Shown piece after piece: positions 9,587 to 17,698 of a DNA stretch of 64,000 nt. Numbering within the stretch: position 1 is the first letter of the stretch; each line of letters starts with the position of its first letter. The notes under the pieces are model-generated. The model saw nothing but the letters and a program-made list of their open reading frames with translations. It was not told the DNA's origin and did no database searches. The stretch lies in the IMG/VR virus record IMGVR_UViG_3300046002_008717, positions 47,729-111,728 of that record; one strand, written 5' to 3'. This DNA comes from a virus. Both the position numbers and the translations under genes were made by a program.

Positions 9587-12500
9587 ATGGCAAATAAGGT
9601 AAAAATAGACTATTCACAATTTAGAGCATCTGGTGTATATACGCTTGAATTCGACGCGTCTCAAAACGTCATACTTACATCCCAAACTATTAGATTAGTA
9701 GTGGGATTCTCTAATAAGGGTCCTTTTAATACTCCAGTTTATATCCCGGACGTAACAACACTAATATCTATTTTTGGAGATGTGGATAGATCTCTTGAAA
9801 ATAATGGATCATTCTTCCAAAGATCGATACTAACCTGTTTAAACGCGGGACCGGTTTTTGCTTTGAATCTTTTAAAAGTAAACGATGATATAACATCAGC
9901 AGATCCTGATACGGTAACGTATAAATCATACTCGCTTGATACTGAAGAAATTAATGGTGTACCAACAAGCAAATTATATTCATCGTATTATAATAAAGAA
10001 AGATTTTGGTTCCCAGATACTAATTACTTTTTAGCAACACTAGGAACAGTAGATCAAGGTAAGTTATTAAATTTAACAAATCTTGGTAAATCTCCTATGA
10101 GTATAATAATTAGAAAATCTTCTGATTCATCTAAACCAATTAAAGGGTATGATATTTTTGCAGTAGATTGGTACGGATCTGATAAAGTTCCTACTTTTAT
10201 GAATCCTTATGATTATATGTCTGATTACTTTATAGATGTAATAGGAGTTTATGGAGACTGGACAAACTATCAGGCATTAGCATTAGATCCTAAATGGAGC
10301 AACTATTTTACCAATAACGGATTTAAAAAATCCATGATGGATTCATTTCTTGCTAGCCCTGACGTTTCTATAGTAACATCAGTTACCGGATGTATAATCC
10401 CTGATTTTGTAGACCTTAATGGAATAAATCAATATATACAAACCTTAATAAATAACAATACGCCTTCTAGTGGATTATTTTGTGCAATTGACGAAAGAGC
10501 ATTTGATGATATATGTGAGAGCACATCGAGAATAGATTTAGTTGGTCACCATTTAATAGACGGAAGAGATGTTAATAACGAATTTGCTATAACAAGAGTA
10601 AATTTCTTAAGTTACGATCAGGCTTTATCTGCAGATTATTTATATGCACAAAATTCTATTGGTATTACAGGGGCTACTGGATTTACCGGACCTGTTGGAG
10701 GTACTGCTTATACTGCAGGAATAAATACAGGAACACTATTTACATTAACAGGAGCAACAAGTGGTGTTATATCCGGATCATTTTTACCATACAGCAGTTC
10801 TGCATATGATATGGGATTACATTATCTAGAAACATCTGGTGTAACTGGATCAGCAGGAGGATTTGAAACAGCAGCACAAAAAACACAATTGAAAACATTC
10901 CTATCCGTATCTTCATCTAGCGATCAGAAATTTATATTGGGTGTTGTTACTGGAGTATCAGGAACAACTGCTACGGGTTTTGCTGAAGCAGATTTAATTA
11001 AATTGAAAGTTACAGGAACAAAAGAAATTGGTGGAGAACTTAGAATATATTTTACACATCCACTAGATACAAGTTTTTACAGAGGACAAGGAATAGTAGT
11101 AAAGCCTACTGATAATTTAGCTTCACTAAGCTCTAGTTTATATGCAGCTTCATACCAATTTGGTAATTCTGATTACATAGACATAGCAAGTATTGCTACT
11201 CCTAGTGGTATAACTGGACCAGGTGCACCATTTGGTGTTGCTAATACGTTAATTGGATACAATGCTTCGAAATTATATCAAGATAATAAATACGCAGAAG
11301 TTGTAAATAGTGATGTAATATGGTTGGATACCGTCGGTACACAACAGCAACATCTAGGTTTCGAATCTACTGTAGATAGAGATTTATTTAGCTTAGTATA
11401 TGCTAGATCATTCAGTAACGAATCGCTTGATAATACAACAATAACAGATATAGCTGCTTTCGGAACAGATTATACTACATATGGTACACAAGCGGGAGCG
11501 GGTACAACCAATATAGTTTCACAGGTTGGATCTATAAATTCATTAGTACCTTGTACATCAGTTGATGAATATACAATATTAATAACTAATGACTCTAATG
11601 GAAATGCTCCTCTATCGGTTGGAGATCTATTAGTTTCTAAGGAAGTTGATATATGTACATCCACTACAGGTGCAACACAAAAAAGATTAACAAAAGTAAA
11701 ATCGGTAGCTAAAACTACAACATCAGGAACATATAAGGTTATTGCAGCAAGACCTATAGAAATAACTAGTAATAGTGAAGTTAGAAAATTTCAATCTATA
11801 GCTCAATTTACTAAATCCTTTAATTTTACATATCTTAACGGATTTAAAACTAAAGCAGCGCATAGACCGAATGGAACAGATGCAAGAGTAACTGAACTTC
11901 TTGAAGTTTTATATACTACCAATATAGCTAAAACCTTGGCATCTAAGGATATTATATCATTCAGATACATCGTTGATACATTCAGTGGTCAAATTTTACC
12001 TAGTTCTAAAAATGAATTAAGTAGACTTGCTAAACTGAGACAACAATCATTGGCTATAATAAATGCACCATCTATAGCACAATTTAGAAATAGCACAGAT
12101 CCTAGATTTACAGATGAGCCTACGAGCACAAACCCGTATCCAAAATTAAATACCTCTTATATCGTATCGGGTGGTAATTTGGCATTGAATCCAACATATA
12201 CATTCAGTTTACCTACTGATGATGAAGGTGCTAGATTTAGTGCATTTTATTCTCCTTATATAGTAGTAAGAGACGGAAATAGAAACGTAAACATTCCGCC
12301 TGCAGCACACGTTTCTAATAATTTTATTAGAAAATTTGCTAACGGTGAACCGTATGCTATTATAGCTGGTCAAAAAAGAGGAATATTAAGTGGTGGCAAT
12401 GTAGTTGGAGTTGAATACGAATATGATGATGATGATAGAGGAAACTTGGAAGTATTTGGTATAAATCCTATAGTAAAAAGAAAAGGTGTTGGTGTTATCA

Positions 12501-12880
12501 TATTTGGTAACCAAACAGCATATCAAGAGGTAAATTCAGCATTTAATCTAGTTCACGTTAGAGATCTATTAATAAGTATAGAAAGTGACGTTCAAGAAAT
12601 ATTGGCTAATTATCTATTTGATTTCAATGAAGATTCTATAAGATTAGAAATAAAAACTTTAGTTGATAATTATTTAGATGGTGTTAGATCAGGTGGAGGT
12701 ATATACTCATACCAAACAATAATGGATGCATCTAATAATACACCAGCTATTATAGATAAGAATATGGGTATAATAGACGTTATAGTAGAACCAACTAGAG
12801 GTATACAAAAATTCATTAATAGAATAACAGTTACTAGAACAGGTGGTATTGCTGCTGGTGGATTTATACAATTTGTATAA
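9587..12880 (+). CDS. gp18: tail sheath protein, enlarged (gp18-like)
   Basis: The C-terminal third carries the sheath core fold shared with T4 gp18: 'FGNQTAYQEVNSAFNLVHVRD', 'VDNYLDGVRSGGGIYSYQ' and 'NTPAIIDKNMG', ending in a 'VEPTRGIQKFINRITVT' strand. The N-terminus ('SGVYTLEFDAS') also fits. At 1097 residues it is about 440 longer than T4 gp18 (659). The extra mass lies mostly in the middle, including a short collagen-like Gly-X-Y stretch ('GATGFTGPVGG') near residues 359-370. Sheath subunits surround the tube and contract on infection; inserted domains usually project outward. It is followed by the two tube genes, as expected for the tail operon. Confidence 0.93.
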   Translation: MANKVKIDYSQFRASGVYTLEFDASQNVILTSQTIRLVVGFSNKGPFNTPVYIPDVTTLISIFGDVDRSLENNGSFFQRSILTCLNAGPVFALNLLKVNDDITSADPDTVTYKSYSLDTEEINGVPTSKLYSSYYNKERFWFPDTNYFLATLGTVDQGKLLNLTNLGKSPMSIIIRKSSDSSKPIKGYDIFAVDWYGSDKVPTFMNPYDYMSDYFIDVIGVYGDWTNYQALALDPKWSNYFTNNGFKKSMMDSFLASPDVSIVTSVTGCIIPDFVDLNGINQYIQTLINNNTPSSGLFCAIDERAFDDICESTSRIDLVGHHLIDGRDVNNEFAITRVNFLSYDQALSADYLYAQNSIGITGATGFTGPVGGTAYTAGINTGTLFTLTGATSGVISGSFLPYSSSAYDMGLHYLETSGVTGSAGGFETAAQKTQLKTFLSVSSSSDQKFILGVVTGVSGTTATGFAEADLIKLKVTGTKEIGGELRIYFTHPLDTSFYRGQGIVVKPTDNLASLSSSLYAASYQFGNSDYIDIASIATPSGITGPGAPFGVANTLIGYNASKLYQDNKYAEVVNSDVIWLDTVGTQQQHLGFESTVDRDLFSLVYARSFSNESLDNTTITDIAAFGTDYTTYGTQAGAGTTNIVSQVGSINSLVPCTSVDEYTILITNDSNGNAPLSVGDLLVSKEVDICTSTTGATQKRLTKVKSVAKTTTSGTYKVIAARPIEITSNSEVRKFQSIAQFTKSFNFTYLNGFKTKAAHRPNGTDARVTELLEVLYTTNIAKTLASKDIISFRYIVDTFSGQILPSSKNELSRLAKLRQQSLAIINAPSIAQFRNSTDPRFTDEPTSTNPYPKLNTSYIVSGGNLALNPTYTFSLPTDDEGARFSAFYSPYIVVRDGNRNVNIPPAAHVSNNFIRKFANGEPYAIIAGQKRGILSGGNVVGVEYEYDDDDRGNLEVFGINPIVKRKGVGVIIFGNQTAYQEVNSAFNLVHVRDLLISIESDVQEILANYLFDFNEDSIRLEIKTLVDNYLDGVRSGGGIYSYQTIMDASNNTPAIIDKNMGIIDVIVEPTRGIQKFINRITVTRTGGIAAGGFIQFV

Positions 12881-12905
12881 TAAAATATAAAGATAATAAT
12901 TAATT

Positions 12906-13460
12906 ATGGCAGGATTATCACACTATAACAATGGAATATCGGCAATCAATAAACAGGAGCCTGTTTATTTGAATCAATTCGAAGTAAGTATAATACCTCC
13001 TGGAGTTATAGCGGGAGGTAAAATATTACTGGAGCATGTCACAAAAGTTAGTGGACTTTCTCTAGATAAAAATCCAGGAATAATACAACAGAAATTTAAA
13101 TTCGCTAAAAGGAATTATGCTGGTGGTAAACCTGAGAATACCTTTATGGATTTGAGTTTAAGTTTTAATGTCAATTTGGACGAATCTAATTCAATGTATG
13201 TTTTCAAAACATTAAGACAATGGTCGGATTTAATATACAATCCGCTAACTGGAGCAATGGGATTAAAAAATGATTACGTCGGAACTATAGTCATATCGAT
13301 ATTTAATAAGCAGGGTGATGTATATAGAAGAATTACATGTAAAGATGCATTTCCAATTAAACCTATAACTCCGATGAATCTAAATTATACATCTACAGAT
13401 CTATATAAAATAGATGATATGGTTTGGGCAGTTGATGTTTGGGAGGATCTATTCATATAA
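12906..13460 (+). CDS. gp19: tail tube protein, copy 1 (gp19-like)
   Basis: A 184-residue protein with the T4 gp19 fold pattern and position directly after the sheath. 'YLNQFEVSIIPP' near the N-terminus and 'RQWSDLIYNPLTGAMGLK' in the middle are typical tube-family segments, the latter lying in the region that packs between hexameric rings. It polymerises into the inner tube through which DNA passes. A second copy follows after 15 bases. The two share the ring-packing segment and the 'WEDLFI' terminus but differ elsewhere. Confidence 0.9.
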   Translation: MAGLSHYNNGISAINKQEPVYLNQFEVSIIPPGVIAGGKILLEHVTKVSGLSLDKNPGIIQQKFKFAKRNYAGGKPENTFMDLSLSFNVNLDESNSMYVFKTLRQWSDLIYNPLTGAMGLKNDYVGTIVISIFNKQGDVYRRITCKDAFPIKPITPMNLNYTSTDLYKIDDMVWAVDVWEDLFI

Positions 13461-13475
13461 AATAATAATAAATAA

Positions 13476-14051
13476 ATGTCAGGATTATCACATTTTAACA
13501 ATTCAAAAGCGGGAATACTTAATAGAGAACCAGTTTTTCTTAACCAATTCTCTCTTATTATAAATCCTCCAGCAGGAATACTGGATGCAGGAAAACAATT
13601 TAATGGAGAAAGTATACTTGCACAGCAAGTAAAATCCATAACAGGATTGGCTGTAGATATCACACCAGCACAAACAGTGGAGCAACATTATAAATTTGCT
13701 ACCAGAAGATATGCAGGCGGTGAGCCATCTACTAGTGATATGGCGTTATCTATGGAATTTGAAGTCAATTTGAATGATAAGAATTCTATGGAAGTATATA
13801 AAATATTAAGACAGTGGTCAGATTTAATCTACAACCCTCTAACTGGAGCTATGGGATTGAAAACAGATTACGTTGGATCTATGCTTATTACTGTATTTAA
13901 CAAAAGAGGTGATATATTTAGAAAAATTAGAATACCATCATGTTTCTTAAGTGAAGCTATAAACCCAATGGATCTTGATTATGAAACTCCAGCTATTTAT
14001 ACAATAACTGCTTCATGGATATGCGATACGTGGGAAGATTTATTCATATAA
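13476..14051 (+). CDS. gp19: tail tube protein, copy 2 (gp19 paralogue)
   Basis: At 191 residues it is a clear paralogue of the preceding tube protein. It has the same start ('MSGLSHFNN' against 'MAGLSHYNN'), the same 'RQWSDLIYNPLTGAMGLK' segment and the same 'WEDLFI' end. Differences cluster in the loop after residue 25, where this copy is slightly longer ('GILDAGKQFNGES'), and in the C-terminal half. Possible roles are a mixed tube, a specialised ring at one tail end, or redundancy. Sequence alone does not show which copy forms the bulk of the tube. Confidence 0.88.
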   Translation: MSGLSHFNNSKAGILNREPVFLNQFSLIINPPAGILDAGKQFNGESILAQQVKSITGLAVDITPAQTVEQHYKFATRRYAGGEPSTSDMALSMEFEVNLNDKNSMEVYKILRQWSDLIYNPLTGAMGLKTDYVGSMLITVFNKRGDIFRKIRIPSCFLSEAINPMDLDYETPAIYTITASWICDTWEDLFI

Positions 14052-14085
14052 ACGTTAAAGTTTTCAAAATCCGAAACCTTATGTC

Positions 14086-14220
14086 AATTACAAGCTAAGA
14101 TAATTATCTAATGGGACCCGGCGATAAATACTATTACTATATAGTAATCTAAGAGGGTTTAATTTATATTCACTAGTTGAACCCTAAACTTATTATCTAA
14201 CCCCAGTTTTTGAATAAAAG
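14086..14220 (+). ncRNA. candidate structured RNA after the tail tube genes
   Basis: This non-coding stretch can fold into a branched structure. One hairpin is ATTACT/AGTAAT with an ATAT loop (14133-14148). A second is AGGGTTTAA (14154-14162) pairing with TTGAACCCT (14177-14185) around a 14-base loop. Outer pairs are GATAA (14123-14127) with TTATC (14193-14197), and TGGG (14112-14115) with CCCA (14202-14205). It is less AT-rich than other gaps and precedes an intrinsic terminator. It is not a tRNA by my reading. The function could be a small RNA or an mRNA 3'-end stabiliser. Confidence 0.4.
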
Positions 14221-14231
14221 TAATAATTAAT

Positions 14232-14258
14232 AAAGACCTAATTTGGTCTTTTTTTTAT
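14232..14258 (+). terminator. intrinsic terminator after tail tube genes
   Basis: Stem AAAGACC/GGTCTTT (14232-14238 with 14245-14251), six-base loop TAATTT, then a T run to 14256. It would end transcription of the sheath and tube operon. Confidence 0.8.
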
Positions 14259-14302
14259 GTATGGTTATATATGTAATATAATAATAAAAATTAATATAAA
14301 TT

Positions 14303-15331
14303 ATGCAATTAGACATATCACCAGAAGAAATATTGAAAAATAAAGAAATGCAAGGTGGTCTTATTTATGATGAAGAAATTATAAGTGAAACACCAAAGTC
14401 TGATCTAATAGAAACTACACAAGATATAAAGGAAAGTATAGTTTTGGATCCAGAAATAATTTCTGTACCAAAAGTTGAATCTTCTCTTCCTCCTTCATTT
14501 GAATTGGGATGGAAAAATATACCGTTACATATATTACCATCTCGCGGTATTTTTTATCCAGAAGGAACTAGAATGGCAATATATCCAGCAGAAGTTAATG
14601 AGATACGACATTATTCTACAATAGATGAAGAAGATAGACTAGGTGTCGAAGAAAAACTTGGCTATATATTAGAGAGGTGTCTTAAAATAGATTTTCCTAA
14701 TGCTGGTATAGTTTCATATAAACATCTAAAACAAGAGGATAGATTTTTTGTAATAATGGCAATACGTGATTTATCGTTCGTTGTAGGTGAAAATGTAATA
14801 TTACTTACACCCAATAAAAAATGTAAAGATACAGACGAGTGTCCATTTTCTAATGGTATAGAACTTAGAACCGGTGCTCTAGATTTTTATGAGCTTGATA
14901 AGAAAGTATTAAAATATTATAATCCAAAAACTAGAAGTTTTGTATTTAATGTTAAAAAAATTAATAAAAGTATAGAAATGTTTATACCTAGTGTAGGAAT
15001 AAATCAAGCGATTACTAATTTTATGGTATATGCAAATAATAATTCTATAGAAGTGGATGAGGGTTTTATAAAAATTGCTCCTTTCCTATTTGACGATTGG
15101 CAGAAAGTAACCAATACTAGTATACTTTTAGCATTCAGAGAATCTGATAATTGGACTAAAGAAGAATATAGTTTATATTTCGAATTATCAGAAATTATAA
15201 AAATCGGTACAAAACTAGGCATTAAACAAAGATGCCCAGTTTGTGATGAGGAGGTCACTGCCGATATTGCCTTTCCCTTTGGGCTCAGATCTCTTTTCGT
15301 TATTTCAGATATCTTTGGACAATTACTTTGA
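14303..15331 (+). CDS. gp26-like baseplate hub/assembly protein, ends at a CTT TGA frameshift candidate
   Basis: The 342-residue protein has a variable acidic N-terminus (1-70), then a conserved region beginning 'IPLHILPSRGIFYPEGTRM' that resembles the T4 gp26 baseplate family: a beta region, then a helical region around 'GVEEKLGYILERCLKIDFP'. A 'CPVC' pair near the C-terminus may be a residual zinc site. It sits between the tail tube genes and the tape-measure-like gene. The last sense codon and stop read CTT TGA, and the +1 frame stays open for 57 more codons (to 15503). It could therefore make a short and a long product, as tail-assembly chaperones do. The gp26 assignment is moderately confident. 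Confidence 0.7.
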   Translation: MQLDISPEEILKNKEMQGGLIYDEEIISETPKSDLIETTQDIKESIVLDPEIISVPKVESSLPPSFELGWKNIPLHILPSRGIFYPEGTRMAIYPAEVNEIRHYSTIDEEDRLGVEEKLGYILERCLKIDFPNAGIVSYKHLKQEDRFFVIMAIRDLSFVVGENVILLTPNKKCKDTDECPFSNGIELRTGALDFYELDKKVLKYYNPKTRSFVFNVKKINKSIEMFIPSVGINQAITNFMVYANNNSIEVDEGFIKIAPFLFDDWQKVTNTSILLAFRESDNWTKEEYSLYFELSEIIKIGTKLGIKQRCPVCDEEVTADIAFPFGLRSLFVISDIFGQLL

Positions 15332-15503
15332 TATTAAATTCAGATTACGGGCGGAACATAAAGTTGATATGATATGGATAGAAAATATACCATATTACGA
15401 ATATCAAATATTTCTTGACGGCTTAAATAAAAAAATAGAAAAAGATAATATGGAAGCCCAATCCAGTGATGGTGTAAAAGAGCTGTTTAACTTTAAAAAA
15501 TAA
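15330..15503 (+). CDS. +1-frame extension of the gp26-like gene (possible frameshift product or overlapping gene)
   Basis: After the TGA at 15329-15331, the +1 frame continues from GAT (15330) for 57 residues: 'DIKFRLRAEHKVDMIWIENI' and onward, ending '..KELFNFKK'. Its composition looks like protein, with aromatic and charged residues alternating. It runs to just before the tape-measure-like gene. This frame also extends upstream to an ATG at 15243, overlapping the gp26-like gene by 89 bases, and has an internal ATG at 15369. Separate initiation is therefore possible. Fusion by +1 slippage on CTT TGA is the more interesting reading. Confidence 0.6.
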   Translation, partial: DIKFRLRAEHKVDMIWIENIPYYEYQIFLDGLNKKIEKDNMEAQSSDGVKELFNFKK

Positions 15504-15511
15504 GATATATA
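15504..15511 (+). promoter_or_regulatory. candidate late octamer GATATATA before tape-measure-like gene
   Basis: The octamer starts just after the preceding stop, only 15 bases before the ATG at 15519. That is closer than at the other genes, so it is a weak candidate. Confidence 0.25.
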
Positions 15512-15518
15512 TTGTTAT

Positions 15519-17036
15519 ATGGCAGCAAGTGATCCCAAATTAATAGCACAATTACTAGATCTTAGTAGAAGTGTTAGCAGTCTTACATTGGAAGTTAAAA
15601 AAAATACCAATGTAAATTCCTCATTGACAGAAATAAATGAGGACATAAAAGAATCCAATGATATAGGAAAGGTTGCGGACGCTTTAAAAAATATAAATAT
15701 AAAAGACCTAAAATCTGAATTTGGTTCTTTATCCAAAAGTTTAAAGGATCTTGATTTTAATAATATAGCCAAAGAATTAAAAAATATAAATACTAAATCT
15801 GATGTTCTTAAAGATCTTGATATAAAAAAAATATCAGAGGGATTAAATGGATTAAAAAAATTAGATTTTAAAAACATAGCTAAAGATATAGGTAAAGACT
15901 TCGGTAAGGACCTTATTAAAAATGTTGATCTATCTAAAGGAATAGGCGGAATTAAGGATGTAGTTTCTGGATCTATCGGAGGTATAGGTAAAAAATTATT
16001 AGGTGCATTTGAGAACGGTGGGGATGTAAAGAAAAGTGGCAATTATTTGGTCGGAGAAAAAGGTCCGGAAATAGTTGATCTAAAAAAAGGTGCTAATGTT
16101 ATATCAAATAGTAATTTATCAGGGCTTAGCAAAAAAATTAAAGATACCCCAACAGCATCAGAAATAGAGGAAAAAAAGAAAAACCTAATTAAAGAGGATC
16201 CTGAATATTTAAGAGATCCTAAATATTTAGCTGATGAAATTGAATATTACATAGATAGCTACGATAGGAAGAAAAACCAGAAGGCATTTAGTAAAAATGA
16301 CTTTGCGAATTTATTAGCTCCTATTGCTAAGAAAAAAGAGGATGAAAAAATAGCAGGCCCTACGAATAAAAATGTTTTAAAGCCTAAACTAGAAGAGACA
16401 AAAATAGAAAACAATATAGTTACTAAAAAACCAAATCTTCTTTCTAAAATACAGGGAACATTAAATAGCGATGATATATTCAATAATATAACTCCTAATA
16501 AAATAATTGGGGGAGCAGCTAAACTTATAAACAAGAATAATAACCCATTAGTTAAAAACGGTCTTAATATTGCAACTAATCTATTATCTAATAAATCATC
16601 ATTAAAATTTAATGATATTGCTAAGGGTGTAATGAATAATCCAGAAATCAATGCTATTACTAGCAAGATATCTAAGATCGGTGATTTTGGAATAGGTGGG
16701 GGTATTAAAAAAAATCTTACTAAATTATCAATTCCATTAGCATCTAAAAATAATCAGGAAGCCATTCAACCCGATTCTGGTACATCCTCTAATAACAATG
16801 AACAAAAAATACAGGTACCAAATCAAATAAAAAACGAACCTAATTATCAGGAAGTTGCTAAAACTGAAAACGCAGTTAGTACGAAGACAGCAGAGAATGT
16901 ACAATCTGAGGGCTTATCTAAAATTGATGCTGATAATATGATAAGATTATTATCTGAGATGGTTAATTTATTAAAAGGTCCTCTTAGTGTATCTCCGATG
17001 GACTCCCCATTTAGACCAAATTCAAGAAAAGTATAA
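15519..17036 (+). CDS. tail tape-measure-like protein (gp29 position)
   Basis: The 505-residue, largely helical protein has an N-terminal half made of repeated 'LKNINIKDL' and 'LKDLDFNNIAK' type units (about 50-145). Near residues 160-200 is a Gly-rich stretch and then 'GNYLVGEKGPEIVDLKKGA', which matches the 'VGE.GPE....GA.V' signature common in phage tape-measure proteins. T4's tape measure gp29 has 590 residues. Tape measures set tail length and leave through the tube at injection. Its place after a frameshift-prone overlapping pair copies the classic tail-chaperone and tape-measure order. A hub-associated virion protein is the alternative. Confidence 0.6.
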   Translation: MAASDPKLIAQLLDLSRSVSSLTLEVKKNTNVNSSLTEINEDIKESNDIGKVADALKNINIKDLKSEFGSLSKSLKDLDFNNIAKELKNINTKSDVLKDLDIKKISEGLNGLKKLDFKNIAKDIGKDFGKDLIKNVDLSKGIGGIKDVVSGSIGGIGKKLLGAFENGGDVKKSGNYLVGEKGPEIVDLKKGANVISNSNLSGLSKKIKDTPTASEIEEKKKNLIKEDPEYLRDPKYLADEIEYYIDSYDRKKNQKAFSKNDFANLLAPIAKKKEDEKIAGPTNKNVLKPKLEETKIENNIVTKKPNLLSKIQGTLNSDDIFNNITPNKIIGGAAKLINKNNNPLVKNGLNIATNLLSNKSSLKFNDIAKGVMNNPEINAITSKISKIGDFGIGGGIKKNLTKLSIPLASKNNQEAIQPDSGTSSNNNEQKIQVPNQIKNEPNYQEVAKTENAVSTKTAENVQSEGLSKIDADNMIRLLSEMVNLLKGPLSVSPMDSPFRPNSRKV

Positions 17037-17077
17037 TAAATAATCTGCATTTTATTTTTTTTACCGTATTTATAAAA

Positions 17078-17085
17078 TATATTTG
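17078..17085 (+). promoter_or_regulatory. candidate host-type -7 box TATATTTG before dCMP deaminase
   Basis: The octamer matches the Bacteroidota -7 consensus TAnnTTTG, 23 bases before the ATG at 17101. I find no clear TTG at the -33 position, only a T-rich stretch. Confidence 0.4.
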
Positions 17086-17100
17086 CGATAAAAATAAAAC

Positions 17101-17697
17101 ATGGATAAAAAAATCGGGAAAGATAGTATAACTAGTAATGGCCTGCATTTTCATAAAGGATTAAATTTTATGGATGATATATTCATGTCTCATAAGATGT
17201 GGGTAGTTAAAAAATCAAAATACGAGGGGGAATATATCGAAGCTTATTCTGATGATGTAGATTCTCCATTTTTATATCCAGATTATGGATCAAAAGATGA
17301 ATTATATTTAGAGATGGCATCAGTGTGGTCAAAAAATTCTCATTGTTCCAGAATGAAAGTTGGATGTCTTATAATCAATAACAAATCTATAATTTCCGAT
17401 GGTTATAATGGATCACCAGAGGGATTTCCTAACGTGTGCGAGAGCGATGATAATATAACCCTCCCGTACGTATTACACGCGGAAGCAAATGCAATTACCA
17501 AATTAGCAAAAGGTACGCAAAGCTCGATTGGATCAACTTTATATGTAACATTATCGCCATGTTATGAATGTTCCAAATTAATTATACAGTCGGGGATTAA
17601 AAAAATTGTATTTTCTGAGGTATATAGAAACCCTGAATCAATTTTTTTCTTAATAGAAGCAGGAATAGAGGTTTTAAAAATAGATAGAAATAAATAA
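17101..17697 (+). CDS. cd: deoxycytidylate (dCMP) deaminase
   Basis: At 198 residues it is close to T4 dCMP deaminase (193). The zinc site is intact: His126 and Glu128 in 'HAEANAI', then Cys154 and Cys157 in 'SPCYEC'. The preceding 'MKVGCLIINNKSIISDGYNG' is typical of the family. It converts dCMP to dUMP, feeding thymidylate synthesis and the dNTP balance during replication. The first 70 residues ('GLHFHKGLNFMDDIFMSHK') are an N-terminal extension I do not recognise. A host-type promoter box precedes it, and the sigma-factor gene follows two bases after its stop. Confidence 0.93.
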   Translation: MDKKIGKDSITSNGLHFHKGLNFMDDIFMSHKMWVVKKSKYEGEYIEAYSDDVDSPFLYPDYGSKDELYLEMASVWSKNSHCSRMKVGCLIINNKSIISDGYNGSPEGFPNVCESDDNITLPYVLHAEANAITKLAKGTQSSIGSTLYVTLSPCYECSKLIIQSGIKKIVFSEVYRNPESIFFLIEAGIEVLKIDRNK

Positions 17698-17698
17698 T

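Noticed and set aside
14086-14220. Possible tRNA in the folded gap after the tail tube genes
   Set aside because: No acceptor stem with a T-arm GGTTC-type loop could be placed on either strand, and the hairpins do not form a cloverleaf.
15515-16042. Long leftward frame opposite the tape-measure-like gene
   Set aside because: It mirrors a low-complexity Lys/Asp/Asn coding strand, with Phe/Leu/Ser-rich composition and no regulatory signals.
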